Shown here in pieces: positions 17,847 through 26,072 of a stretch of 64,000 nucleotides of DNA. The notes under the pieces are model-generated. The model did not search any database. It saw only the letters and a list, made by a program, of their open reading frames with translations, and was not told the DNA's origin. How positions within the stretch are numbered: the stretch's first letter is position 1; each line of letters opens with the position of its first letter. Origin of the DNA: Holophagales bacterium. GTDB lineage: Bacteria > Acidobacteriota > Thermoanaerobaculia > Multivoradales > JAGPDF01. The stretch lies in the NCBI GenBank assembly GCA_016699405.1, contig CP064972.1, positions 2,077,501 through 2,141,500 of the forward strand, read 5' to 3'. The position numbers and the translations under genes were made by a program.

Positions 17847-18179
17847 GTGGAGTTCGCAATCGCGTACTACAGCGCGGCCGTTCAGGACGACATCCTCGCC
17901 CTGCCCGACTCACTGGCTGCCCGATATGTCGTGCTCACGCGGCGGATGGTGGTCCTCGGACCACACCTCGGTGAGCCCCGCACCAAGCCCCTCGGGGCTG
18001 GTCTGTTCGAGCTGAGGCTCAAGGGTGCCGAGGGGATCGCGCGGGTCTTTTTCTGCACGGTCGTCGGTCGCCGGATCGTCATGCTCCACAGCTTCGTGAA
18101 GAAGACGAGCAAGACGCCGCAGCGAGAGCTGGAGCTTGCCAGGGCTCGGTTGAAGGAGTTGAAAAATGAAGACGCATGA
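17847..18179 (+). CDS. higB: HigB/RelE-type toxin
   Basis: A 110-residue toxin of the HigB (phage Gp49-like) branch of the RelE superfamily, which cleaves mRNA at the ribosome. The pattern is typical: a start with YYSAAVQDDILALPDSLAARYVV, then KPLGAGLFELRLKGAEGIARVFF (core strands with the conserved ELR and R...F residues), and a tail VMLHSFVKKTSKTPQRELELARARL. The length is full. The toxin-first order and the 14-base overlap with the antitoxin gene are usual for higBA. It starts at GTG with no leader. Confidence 0.85.
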   Translation: MEFAIAYYSAAVQDDILALPDSLAARYVVLTRRMVVLGPHLGEPRTKPLGAGLFELRLKGAEGIARVFFCTVVGRRIVMLHSFVKKTSKTPQRELELARARLKELKNEDA

Positions 18180-18453
18180 CCAAGTCATCAAGAAGCTGAT
18201 GCAGCGCCCGGGAGTGCGGGCCGAAGTCGAACGGATCGAGCGCGAGGAGTCGGCGCTGCTGGACGCGCTGCTCAAGGCCAGGCAGGAGGCCGGGCTCACC
18301 CAGGCTCAAGTCGCCGAGCGCATGGGGACACAGGCCCCTGCAGTCGCGCGCCTCGAGCGTGCACTTGCCACGGGGAAGCACTCGCCATCCGTCGCGACGC
18401 TGCGCAAGTACGTCAAGGCCTGCGGCAAGCGCTTGGTGCTCGAGGTCGCCTAG
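18166..18453 (+). CDS. higA: HigA-type antitoxin, XRE HTH
   Basis: A 95-residue protein with an XRE-type helix-turn-helix at about 34-85 (LLKARQEAGLTQAQVAERM, then APAVARLERAL). It binds HigB and represses the operon, probably through the dyad at 17822-17837. Its start lies inside the toxin gene. The TAG stop at 18451-18453 directly abuts the left end of the repeat element at 18454, so any transcript would run into that repeat. Confidence 0.85.
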   Translation: MKTHDQVIKKLMQRPGVRAEVERIEREESALLDALLKARQEAGLTQAQVAERMGTQAPAVARLERALATGKHSPSVATLRKYVKACGKRLVLEVA

Positions 18454-18633
18454 AGCCCGGATTTCTCACCCCGTTCCGTCGCGAGGCGGCGCAGATGGCT
18501 GTGGCTGCAAGGCGCCGCGACCGAGGCCGGCGCAGGCGTACTGGGCAGTACGTCGAGCCGGCCGACCGAGCGCAACGCTGCAGACGCGGCCAGATGCGAC
18601 GCCGCAGCAGGAGCGGGGTGAGAAATGCGGGCT
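18454..18633 (+). repeat. MITE-like palindromic-end repeat, copy 1 (180 bp)
   Basis: A 180-bp element with near-complementary ends: AGCCCGGATTTCTCACCCC at the left and GGGGTGAGAAATGCGGGCT at the right. An internal GTACTGGGCAGTAC hairpin lies near the middle (about 18539-18552). An inverted copy lies at 22815-23029. By eye they differ at a single base apart from a 35-bp insertion in copy 2. No transposase is encoded and no clear target duplication is seen. The left end abuts the higA stop codon. Confidence 0.85.
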
Positions 18634-18666
18634 AGGTCCGCTCAGCAATGACTCGCCGAAGGAACT

Positions 18667-18708
18667 GACGGACGACACGGGCCTCGGAAGGTCCTAGTGT
18701 CGTCCGTC
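18667..18708 (-). terminator. Hairpin after the SDR gene, probable terminator
   Basis: GACGGACGACAC (18667-18678) and GTGTCGTCCGTC (18697-18708) pair perfectly over 12 bases with an 18-base loop. It lies 37 bases beyond the stop of the leftward SDR gene and 33 bases from the repeat element, so it could end transcription from the right. Confidence 0.5.
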
Positions 18709-18745
18709 CCGTTCGTCGCGAGGGCCGATCCTCAGACTGCAGGTC

Positions 18746-19963
18746 TCACCCCTTCTTCGCCTTCCACGCCGCGAGCACTTCCTTCTCGCGCTCGGGAGCG
18801 ATGCCGGCGCGGGGCTTGGCGGTGCGCTCGGGCGGCAGGCCCTTCCACCAGGCGAGCGTGTCGATCGCCGTCTGGGCGATCGGGCGGAAGGTGAGGCCGG
18901 CGGCGATCGCCTTGCGGATGTCGCGGCTGCCGAAGCCGGCGGTCTCGCCGGTGCCCGGGACCCAGGCCGGCATGTCGCCCCAGGGCGTCACCTTCTGCTC
19001 CTCGAGGAAGCTCGCCGGCACCCAGACGAGCTTCGCGCCGGCGCTCGTCGCCATGCGGACGCCGCAGAGCATGTCGCCCATCGTCATCGGGAACGCCGGA
19101 CCGGTCGCGTTGAAGGTGCCGAAGGTGCGCGCCTCGACCATGCGGATCGTCCATTCGGCGAGGTCGCGCGCGTCGATGACCTGCACCGGGTCGCTGCCGT
19201 CGCCCGGGCAGAGCACGTCGCCGCCCTTGTCGATGCGTACCGGCCAGTGGGTCCAGCGGTCGGAGTCGTCGCCAGGGCCGACGATCAGCCCGGGGCGGAT
19301 CACCGTGGTGATCTTCGGGAACCACTTCTCGGCTTCGCGTTCGGAGAAGGCCTTGAGCGGGCCGTAGAGCTCGAAGTTGCTCGCCCGCACCGCTTCCATC
19401 GTCTCCTTCATCGCGTCGGCGCCCTTGTACTCGGCCGTCGGCGCGCTCTCGTCGGCGTTCGTCTTCTCCTCGCTGGCGTAGACCGAGATCGTCGAGATGA
19501 AGACGTACTGGCCGACCTTGCCCTGCAGCCGCTGGCCGACGTCGCGCACCCAGAAGGGGAGCGTCGTCGGGTTGTCGATGCAGACGTCCCACTCGCGCCC
19601 TTCGATCGCCTTGAGGTCGCCGGTGTTCCGGTCGCCGTGCAGCTCCTCGACCTCGCCTGGCCACTCCTTCGGGCGCCGGCCGCGATTGAAGGTGGTGATC
19701 TTGTGGCCGCGAGCGAGCGCGTAACGGATCTGGTACGGGCCGGTGAAGCCGGTGCCGCCGAGGATCAGGATGCGCAACGGCTTGGCCGCTCTGGTCACGC
19801 CCTCGAGCGGGGCGACCTTGACCGGGGGCAGCGGCGTCGGGGTGGGGGCGGGCGTCGGCGCCGGGGTCGGCGTCGCGCTCTGCGCGGCGAGCGTGCGGGG
19901 CAGCCCGAGGCCGACGGCGCCGGCGGCGGTGAGCTTCAGGAGATCTCGGCGGGTGCGGGACAT
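18746..19963 (-). CDS. Tat-exported NAD-dependent epimerase/dehydratase (SDR)
   Basis: A 405-residue protein. It begins with a twin-arginine leader (TRRDLLKLTAAGAVG) and a Pro/Thr/Ala linker of TPAP repeats (about 33-50). The extended SDR domain starts at about 65 with ILILGGTGFTG, the NAD(P)-binding GxxGxxG. A catalytic-type YxxxK appears as YGPLK near 190, after the FISTISVYAS segment. The enzyme would act outside the cytoplasm, which is unusual for a nucleotide-dependent SDR unless cofactor is loaded before Tat export. Its ATG overlaps the end of the MFS gene upstream by 28 bases. Confidence 0.8.
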   Translation of the reverse strand: MSRTRRDLLKLTAAGAVGLGLPRTLAAQSATPTPAPTPAPTPTPLPPVKVAPLEGVTRAAKPLRILILGGTGFTGPYQIRYALARGHKITTFNRGRRPKEWPGEVEELHGDRNTGDLKAIEGREWDVCIDNPTTLPFWVRDVGQRLQGKVGQYVFISTISVYASEEKTNADESAPTAEYKGADAMKETMEAVRASNFELYGPLKAFSEREAEKWFPKITTVIRPGLIVGPGDDSDRWTHWPVRIDKGGDVLCPGDGSDPVQVIDARDLAEWTIRMVEARTFGTFNATGPAFPMTMGDMLCGVRMATSAGAKLVWVPASFLEEQKVTPWGDMPAWVPGTGETAGFGSRDIRKAIAAGLTFRPIAQTAIDTLAWWKGLPPERTAKPRAGIAPEREKEVLAAWKAKKG

Positions 19964-21321
19964 GGTTCTCCTCCGGGTTGAGATGAGATGGCGGCAGCTC
20001 GCCGGCGGACGAGCGCGAGGTGGCGGAAGCCGAGCCAGAGCGACAGGGCGAGCCAGACGAGGGAGAGCGGCACGGCCACCCAGGCGGTGCCGGAGAGCCC
20101 GACGCCGAGCGCCGTGAGCCCGGCGTAGGACCAGGCGCCGATCTGGTCGCCGGCGCGGTAGACGACGGTGTCGATGAGGTGCTTGGCCTTGTACTTCTCC
20201 TCGCGCGAGAGCACGGTGTAGAGCACCTCGCGGGTCGGCCGGGCAAGGGCGAAATTGCCGGTGCGGCGCAGCACCTGGAAGCCGGCGACGACGACGAGCG
20301 TCGGACCGGCGGCGAGCAGCGCGAAGCCGGCCGCGGAGGCGGCGGGCAGGACCGCGAGCGTCAGCCCGACGCCGAGCCAGCGCATCACCCGGCCGGCGAG
20401 AAAGAGCTGGACGCCGAGCGTCAGTGCGTTGACCGCGAGGTCGATGCGCGCGAAGAAGGCGGTGCGCGCCGCGCGATCGGCGAAGGCCGCGCCGGCGATC
20501 GCCGCCTGCTGGAAGTAGAGGAAGGTCGAGGCGATGGTGAAGAGGAGCATGTAGGCGCAGATCGCCCACAGGTACGGCGAACGCGCCACCCCGGCGAGGC
20601 CGCCGAGGGCGCCGCCGCCGACCGGCGCCCCGTCGATCGCGGCGCGGCCGGTCGTCGGCTCCCCGCCGCTCTCGCGCTCGCGGGCCTGGCGCGCGAGCCG
20701 ATCGAGCAGGCGCAGCGACACCTCGAGCAGCAGCGCCGAGACGAGCAGCAGCACCGGCGCACCGATCGTCGCCACCAGCGAGGCGGTGAGCGCGGAGCCG
20801 GCCATCGCGCCGAGCGTGCCCCCGACGCTCACCAGGCCGAAGATGCGCCGCCCTCGCTCGGGCCCGGACAGGTCGGCCATCACCGACCAGAAGACCGCCA
20901 CGACGAAGAGGTTGAAGACCGAGGTCCACACGTAGAAGGCACGACCGGCCCAGAGGTGGAGCTCCGGTCCGCCGAAGGCGAGCGCCGCCCAGAAGAGCGC
21001 CAGGCTCGCCGCGAACGAGCGGAACGCCACCGCCACGGCGCGCCGGCGCGACAAGCGGGCGACGAGCGCGGCGAACGGCGGATGGACGAGCGCCGTCACG
21101 ACGAGCGTGCCGGTGAAGAGCCAGGGCAGTTTCTCGATGCCGTCGGCCGCGCCGATCTCGTCGCGGATCGGCCGCAGCACGTAGTAGGCGGCGAAGACGA
21201 GGAAGAACGCGATGGCCGCGGCCATCGCGGCGGCGAGCTCGCCCGGCTCGACGCCGAAGAGGCGGGCGAACGTGGCGGCGCGGGGGCTTCCGGTCGGGCG
21301 CGGCGCGTCGGGCGAGATCAA
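19936..21321 (-). CDS. MFS transporter of the ADP/ATP-carrier-like type
   Basis: A 461-residue, about 12-helix membrane protein. The TTG at 21321 was chosen because it overlaps the hydrolase stop (TTGA). The first helix region, FFLVFAAYYVLRPIRDEIG, and the later REEKYKAKHLIDTVVYRAGDQ block are hallmarks of the NTP/NDP exchange-transporter (TlcC-like) MFS group found in many free-living bacteria. Those bacterial members are not proven nucleotide carriers. It lies between an esterase and the SDR in an overlapping operon, so substrate uptake or release linked to these enzymes is possible. Confidence 0.75.
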   Translation of the reverse strand: MISPDAPRPTGSPRAATFARLFGVEPGELAAAMAAAIAFFLVFAAYYVLRPIRDEIGAADGIEKLPWLFTGTLVVTALVHPPFAALVARLSRRRAVAVAFRSFAASLALFWAALAFGGPELHLWAGRAFYVWTSVFNLFVVAVFWSVMADLSGPERGRRIFGLVSVGGTLGAMAGSALTASLVATIGAPVLLLVSALLLEVSLRLLDRLARQARERESGGEPTTGRAAIDGAPVGGGALGGLAGVARSPYLWAICAYMLLFTIASTFLYFQQAAIAGAAFADRAARTAFFARIDLAVNALTLGVQLFLAGRVMRWLGVGLTLAVLPAASAAGFALLAAGPTLVVVAGFQVLRRTGNFALARPTREVLYTVLSREEKYKAKHLIDTVVYRAGDQIGAWSYAGLTALGVGLSGTAWVAVPLSLVWLALSLWLGFRHLALVRRRAAAISSQPGGEPCPAPAEIS

Positions 21322-22760
21322 GGCGTCGTGGGTCGCGCGGCCTGGAGCCTGGCCTGGAGCTTGGCGAGGAGCGCGGCGTAGCGCGGCTCCTCGTGGAGCG
21401 AGGTGAGGTCGCGGTCGGCGTTCATCGCCGCGGCGTCGGCAAAGCCCAGCTCGACCGCCTTCTCGAGCGCCTCGAGCGCCGGGCGGCGCGAGCCGGCGCG
21501 GGCGAGTGCGCAGGCCAGGTTGTAACGCGGTACCCAGCGCTCCGGGGCGATGCGCGAGGCGGCCTGGAAGAAGACCGCGGCCTTGGCGGCATCGCCCTGG
21601 TTGAGCATCTGCGGGCCGAGCATCGTGGCGCAGCGCATGAAGTGGGTCGCCAGCAGGCGCCGCGCCGAGACCCCGGCGTAGCCCGGCTGGCCGGCGCGCT
21701 TGGTGAGCTCGCCGATGCCGAGCGCCGTCTCGAAGCGCTGGCCGACCGGCGGGCCGTCGTCGCGCAGGATCTCCGCGGCAGCCGCCGAGAAGCGCTTGAG
21801 CGCTCCGACCTCTTCGAGGTCCCAGCGGCGGCGCTCTGCGAGCTCCTGTCGGGCAGCGGGTAGCGACGCGAGTCGGTCGGCCCGCAGCCCGAGCTCCGTC
21901 ACCTCGGTGCCCGGACGGAAGAGGGCGAGGTCGGCGGCGAGGAGGCGGAGGCGTTCGGCGGCGTCGAGCGGGCGGCCCGCCGTCTCGAGCTCGGCGACGG
22001 CCGCGAGGTCCGCGGCCACGAAGCGATCGAGGAGCGCCGGGTCGGCGGGGCGCAGGCCCTGCCGGGCGGCATGGAGCTCGAGCCAGTCGACCGCGCGTCG
22101 CACCATCGGCTCGGGAAGCCACTCGTGCGTGCCGTCGAAGATCTCGAGCCGCTCCGGGGTGCCCCAGCGGGCGAGCACGCGGTGCACGTCGTGCATCTCG
22201 AGATAGTTGAAGTCCTCGTCGCCGGCCGCGCCGAAGCAGGGGAAGTGCAGCGGCTTGCTGTCGTCCCCGGGTCGGAACCGTCCCCCGCTGACGATCACTC
22301 CGGCGATGTTCCCGGTGCCGTAGCCGAGCGCGTAGGCGAGGATGCCGCCGCCGGAGAATCCGGCCGCGTAGATCCGCCGCGGATCGCTCGCCACGCGGAC
22401 CTGGACCTCGTTCCACATCGCCGCGAGGGCGCGCTGATTGGCCTCGACGGTCCCGTCGCTGTGGACGTTGTTCGACGACAGCAGCACCCACCCGTGCTCC
22501 TCGGCGGCGGCGCGGAAGCGCTCGGCACCGAGGTCGCCCCGGCCGCCCGGGTCGAGCACGAGCAGCGTCGGCCAGCGCCGTTCCGGGGTGTAGGAGCTCG
22601 GCAGGTAGAGGGTGTAGGTCTGGGTCGGATCGCTCTGGCAGGCGATGCCGGAGACCGGCACGCCACGGGCGAAGGTCGCGGCGGTCGCCGCCGGCTCGCC
22701 GGCGAGCGCCAGGCCGCCGGCGACGAGAAGGGAAAGGAGTCGCACAGAGGGTGTACGCAC
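21318..22760 (-). CDS. Secreted alpha/beta hydrolase with TPR-like C-terminus
   Basis: A 480-residue protein. A GTG at 22760 is preferred: the longer frame starts inside the repeat element at 22815. A leader (LLSLLVAGGLALAG) is followed by an esterase/PHB-depolymerase-like domain (about 30-230) with the nucleophile elbow GFSGGG, an Asp in AGDEDFNY and a His in DGTHEWLP. The C-terminal ~250 residues are helical and end with TPR-like repeats (RWVPRYNLACALARAG, then LEALEKAVELGF). It is the first gene of the esterase-MFS-SDR set. Confidence 0.75.
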   Translation of the reverse strand: MRTPSVRLLSLLVAGGLALAGEPAATAATFARGVPVSGIACQSDPTQTYTLYLPSSYTPERRWPTLLVLDPGGRGDLGAERFRAAAEEHGWVLLSSNNVHSDGTVEANQRALAAMWNEVQVRVASDPRRIYAAGFSGGGILAYALGYGTGNIAGVIVSGGRFRPGDDSKPLHFPCFGAAGDEDFNYLEMHDVHRVLARWGTPERLEIFDGTHEWLPEPMVRRAVDWLELHAARQGLRPADPALLDRFVAADLAAVAELETAGRPLDAAERLRLLAADLALFRPGTEVTELGLRADRLASLPAARQELAERRRWDLEEVGALKRFSAAAAEILRDDGPPVGQRFETALGIGELTKRAGQPGYAGVSARRLLATHFMRCATMLGPQMLNQGDAAKAAVFFQAASRIAPERWVPRYNLACALARAGSRRPALEALEKAVELGFADAAAMNADRDLTSLHEEPRYAALLAKLQARLQAARPTTP

Positions 22761-22814
22761 CGCCGCGCCGCAGGTTGCCTGCCCGCGAGGCGCTTGCCGG
22801 CGAGCGGAGGCGCG

Positions 22815-23029
22815 AGCCCGCATTTCTCACCCCGCTCCTGCTGCGGCGCCGCATCTGGCCGCGTCTGCAGCGTTGCGCTGAGCCTGCTGTGATCGCAGGC
22901 TCAGCACGGGCGCTCGGTCGGCCGGCTCGACGTACTGCCCAGTACGCCTGCGCCGGCCTCGGTCGCGGCGCCTTGCAGCCACAGCCATCTGCGCCGCCTC
23001 GCGACGGAACGGGGTGAGAAATCCGGGCT
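22815..23029 (-). repeat. MITE-like repeat, copy 2, inverted, with hairpin insert (215 bp)
   Basis: Reverse-complement copy of 18454-18633, identical by eye except for one base and a 35-bp insertion. The insert contains GCTGAGCCTGC (22877-22887) and GCAGGCTCAGC (22895-22905), a perfect 11-bp hairpin with a 7-base loop. The element fills the divergent gap between the esterase gene (GTG at 22760) and the propeller-GGDEF gene (GTG at 23044). It ends just 14 bases before the latter's start codon, so it must supply or block that gene's promoter. Confidence 0.85.
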
Positions 23030-23043
23030 AGAATCCGCCCCCC

Positions 23044-26000
23044 GTGGCCAAGATCCCGGTCGGCTGGCTTCTCTCCGCTGTCGTCGCGGTCGTTGCGGCT
23101 GCGAGCGCCCGGGAGACGTTTGCCCTCGCGCCGCCGCGATCCGCCGGTGAAGCCGGCCTGCCGCTGCTCGAGGTGTTCACCGCGCCGCAGTACGGCGCCC
23201 GCTCGCAGAACTTCGCTCTGGCCCAGGATCGCCTCGGACTCCTCTACGCGGGCAACCTCGATGGGCTGCTGGTCTACGACGGGGCCTGGTGGCGGCGGCT
23301 CGAGCTGCCGGGGTCGTCGGCGGTCTTCGCCGTCGCCGCCGGCGGCGGCAACCGGGTGGCGGTCGGGGGGGTCGCCGAGCTCGGACTGGTCGAAGACCTC
23401 CGCGGTTCGGGTCTCCGCTACCGGTCGCTGGTAGCCGATCTGCCGGCCGACTGCCGGTCGCCGGGCAACGTCGTCGCCGTGCACGGGGACGAGCGCGGGT
23501 TCTGGTTCGTCGCCGACACCTGCCTGCTGCGGCTCGAAGGCGAGCGACTCTGGCGGGTCGCCCCGCTGCCCGCTGGCCGCCCGGCGAAGGCGAGCTTCCA
23601 GGTCGACGGCCGGCTCTTCGTCTGGACGCGTGACGGCCTGCACGAGGCCGACGCCGGCGGTCTGCGACTCACGCCGGGAGGCGAGCAACTGCGCGAGCGA
23701 CCGCTCGAGGCGCTCGTCGCCTGGAGCTCTGGGCGGCTCCTCGCGGCCTTGCGCGGAGAAGGGCTCTTCCTCCTCGACGGCACGCGCCTCGAGCGCTTCG
23801 CGCCCACGGCGTCGGCCTGGGCGGCGGCTCATCAACTTTCGTCCGCGGTGCGGCTGGGCGACGGTCGCGTGGCTTTCGGCTCGTTCGACGGCGGGCTCTT
23901 GCTGCTCGACGCCGACGGCTCGATCGCGGGGCAGGTCGACAGCTCGGCGGGGCTCTCGAGCGACACGGTGTCGGCGCTGCTCGCCGATCGCGAGGGGGCG
24001 CTGTGGGCAGCCATGCAGAGCGGCATCGCGCGGATCGAGACCGGATCGAGCCTCTCGGTTCTCGACGCGCGGCGGGGTCTGACGAGCACTCCGACCGCGC
24101 TCGCCCGTCACGCCGGTCACCTGTGGATCGGCAGCCATGCGGGGCTCTTCGTCCTGCGCGGCGGCGTGCGTGCCGGCGACGAGAGTGCCACGCCGTCGCT
24201 CCGCGCGGAGCGCGTGCCCGGACTGCCGGCGCGGCTGTGGGCGCTGACGCCGGTCGCCTCGATCGTGCTGATCGGAACGGCGCGCGGGGTCTTCGAGCTG
24301 CGAGGCGGCGAAGGAGCGACGACGCCCGATTTTCGTCAGGTGCCGGGGACCGAGGAGCTCACGGTCTACGAAGTGATGGCGTCGCGCGCCGACCCGGACA
24401 CCGTCTGGCTCGGCATGGCCGAAGGCCTCGGCCGACTGCGGCGCGCCGGCGACGGCTGGCGCTTCGCCGGCAAGATCGCCGGGGTTCCACCCTACGTGCG
24501 CTCGCTCGTCGAGCGGCCGGACGGATCGCTGCTGCTCGGCACGGTCTTCGACGGCATCGTCCGCATCGGCACGGTGCCGCCGGTTCCGAGCCGTGCGGCG
24601 GGCGAGGGTACGGCGGCGGCCGAGGCGGCGGCTCCGGTCGGGATCGAGTCGATTGGCACCGGCGAGATGACGGTGGCGGAGGTCGGCGGACGTCTGCTGG
24701 CGATGACCCCGGTCGGCTTCCGGCTCCTCGACGAACGCCGGCGCCGGCTGGTGGAGGATCCGGAGCTCGCGGGCCTCGACCCGGCGGGCCGGGCCTTCCT
24801 GGCGGCGCAGGATCCGGCAGGCAACCTCTGGTTCAACACGGTGCCGCCGACCGTGGTCGCAGCGCCGGGCTCGGCGGCGGGCGACGACCGCTGGCATCGT
24901 CTGGTGGCGATCGCGGCGAGCGACGTCCAGGTGATCCTCGCCGAGCCCGACGGCGTCGTCTGGATCGGCACCGACCGCGGTCTCTACCGCATTGCGGGGG
25001 CATTCGGAATGGCCCCGGAGCACGAGGTGCCGGCGCCTGTCCTGCGCGCCTCCTCGGCCGGCGGCGAAGTGACCTCGATGCCGCACGACTTCCGGCGCCT
25101 GCGCCTGGAGTTCGCGCCACGCTCGTTTCGCCCCGGGGTGGAGTACCAGTTCCGTCTCGACCCGCTCGATGTCGGCTGGGGCGAGTGGACCGGCGTGGCG
25201 TTCACCGAGTACACCAACCTCGATCCCGGCGAATACCGCTTCCGCCTCCGCAGCCGGAGCGCCTCGGGGGCGACGAGCCCGGAGAGCGAGCTGCGGTTCG
25301 GCGTGCGTCCGGCGTGGTACGCCACCCGCTGGATGCTCCTCGGCGCCGCGCTGCTCGCCTTCGTCACGGTGCGTGCCTGGGTGGCCTTCCGCAGCCGGCG
25401 CCTGCGCCGGCGGGCGGCCGAGCTCGAGGCACGCGTGGCCGAGCAGACCGAAGAGCTGCGCCGCACGGTCGTCGACCTCGAAGTGGTGCGTCGCGAGGTC
25501 GAGCAGAAGAACGCCCTGCTCGAACGGGCGAACGCCCGCCTCGAGTCGCTCACCCTGCTCGACGAGCTCACCGGCGTGGCGAACCGGCGCCAGCTCCAGA
25601 AGTCGCTCGCCGACGAGTGGAGCCGGGCGCGGCGCCACGAGCTCGCCATCGCCTTCGCGCTGGTCGACCTCGACCACTTCAAGGGGCTCAACGACTCCCA
25701 CGGTCACTCGGCCGGCGACCGCTGTCTGCAGGAGGTCGCCTCGCTCCTGCGCGGCGAGCTGCGGCGGCCCGGCGACCTGGTGGCTCGCTACGGCGGCGAG
25801 GAGTTCGCCCTGCTGTTGCCGGGGACCGGACTCGACGGCGCGCAGGCGCTCTGCGAGCGGCTGCGTGCGGGGATCGCGCGTCTGGCGATCGTCAACGCCG
25901 GCGCCCCGGCGGGGGTGCTGTCGGCGAGCTTCGGGATCGCCGCCACCGTGCCGCGCTCCGAGCAGGAGATGGCGACGCTCTTCGAGGGCGCCGACCGGGC

Positions 26001-26055
26001 GCTCTACGAAGCGAAGGCGGCGGGGCGCAACCGCGTCTGCGGCGACTGGTGCTGA
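23044..26055 (+). CDS. Beta-propeller/Y_Y_Y sensor diguanylate cyclase
   Basis: A 1003-residue protein. Order: leader or first membrane helix (about 7-27), a long periplasmic region of two-component-regulator-type propeller repeats (about 45-680; blocks such as GALWAAMQSGIARIE and DGVVWIGTDRGLYRI), a Y_Y_Y-type beta-sandwich (about 690-755), a membrane helix (about 764-782), a coiled coil, and a GGDEF domain (about 840-1000). The active site is GGEEF (917-921), so it should make c-di-GMP. An inhibitory I-site RxxD is present (R908, D911). The repeat element lies 14 bases upstream. Confidence 0.88.
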   Translation: MAKIPVGWLLSAVVAVVAAASARETFALAPPRSAGEAGLPLLEVFTAPQYGARSQNFALAQDRLGLLYAGNLDGLLVYDGAWWRRLELPGSSAVFAVAAGGGNRVAVGGVAELGLVEDLRGSGLRYRSLVADLPADCRSPGNVVAVHGDERGFWFVADTCLLRLEGERLWRVAPLPAGRPAKASFQVDGRLFVWTRDGLHEADAGGLRLTPGGEQLRERPLEALVAWSSGRLLAALRGEGLFLLDGTRLERFAPTASAWAAAHQLSSAVRLGDGRVAFGSFDGGLLLLDADGSIAGQVDSSAGLSSDTVSALLADREGALWAAMQSGIARIETGSSLSVLDARRGLTSTPTALARHAGHLWIGSHAGLFVLRGGVRAGDESATPSLRAERVPGLPARLWALTPVASIVLIGTARGVFELRGGEGATTPDFRQVPGTEELTVYEVMASRADPDTVWLGMAEGLGRLRRAGDGWRFAGKIAGVPPYVRSLVERPDGSLLLGTVFDGIVRIGTVPPVPSRAAGEGTAAAEAAAPVGIESIGTGEMTVAEVGGRLLAMTPVGFRLLDERRRRLVEDPELAGLDPAGRAFLAAQDPAGNLWFNTVPPTVVAAPGSAAGDDRWHRLVAIAASDVQVILAEPDGVVWIGTDRGLYRIAGAFGMAPEHEVPAPVLRASSAGGEVTSMPHDFRRLRLEFAPRSFRPGVEYQFRLDPLDVGWGEWTGVAFTEYTNLDPGEYRFRLRSRSASGATSPESELRFGVRPAWYATRWMLLGAALLAFVTVRAWVAFRSRRLRRRAAELEARVAEQTEELRRTVVDLEVVRREVEQKNALLERANARLESLTLLDELTGVANRRQLQKSLADEWSRARRHELAIAFALVDLDHFKGLNDSHGHSAGDRCLQEVASLLRGELRRPGDLVARYGGEEFALLLPGTGLDGAQALCERLRAGIARLAIVNAGAPAGVLSASFGIAATVPRSEQEMATLFEGADRALYEAKAAGRNRVCGDWC

Positions 26056-26072
26056 GCCGTCCGGCGGCTCAG
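26052..26072. terminator. Shared hairpin between convergent genes
   Basis: CTGAGCCG (26052-26059) and CGGCTCAG (26065-26072) pair perfectly around a 5-base loop. The TGA stop of the rightward gene (26053-26055) and the TGA of the leftward gene (26069-26071) both lie within its arms. It can act as a terminator in both directions. Confidence 0.55.

Noticed and set aside
19936..25707. 1923-codon open frame on the minus strand
   Set aside because: Only its first-discussed part (19936-21321) reads as a real protein. The remainder is the antisense of the propeller-GGDEF gene and the repeat, typical of GC-rich shadow frames.
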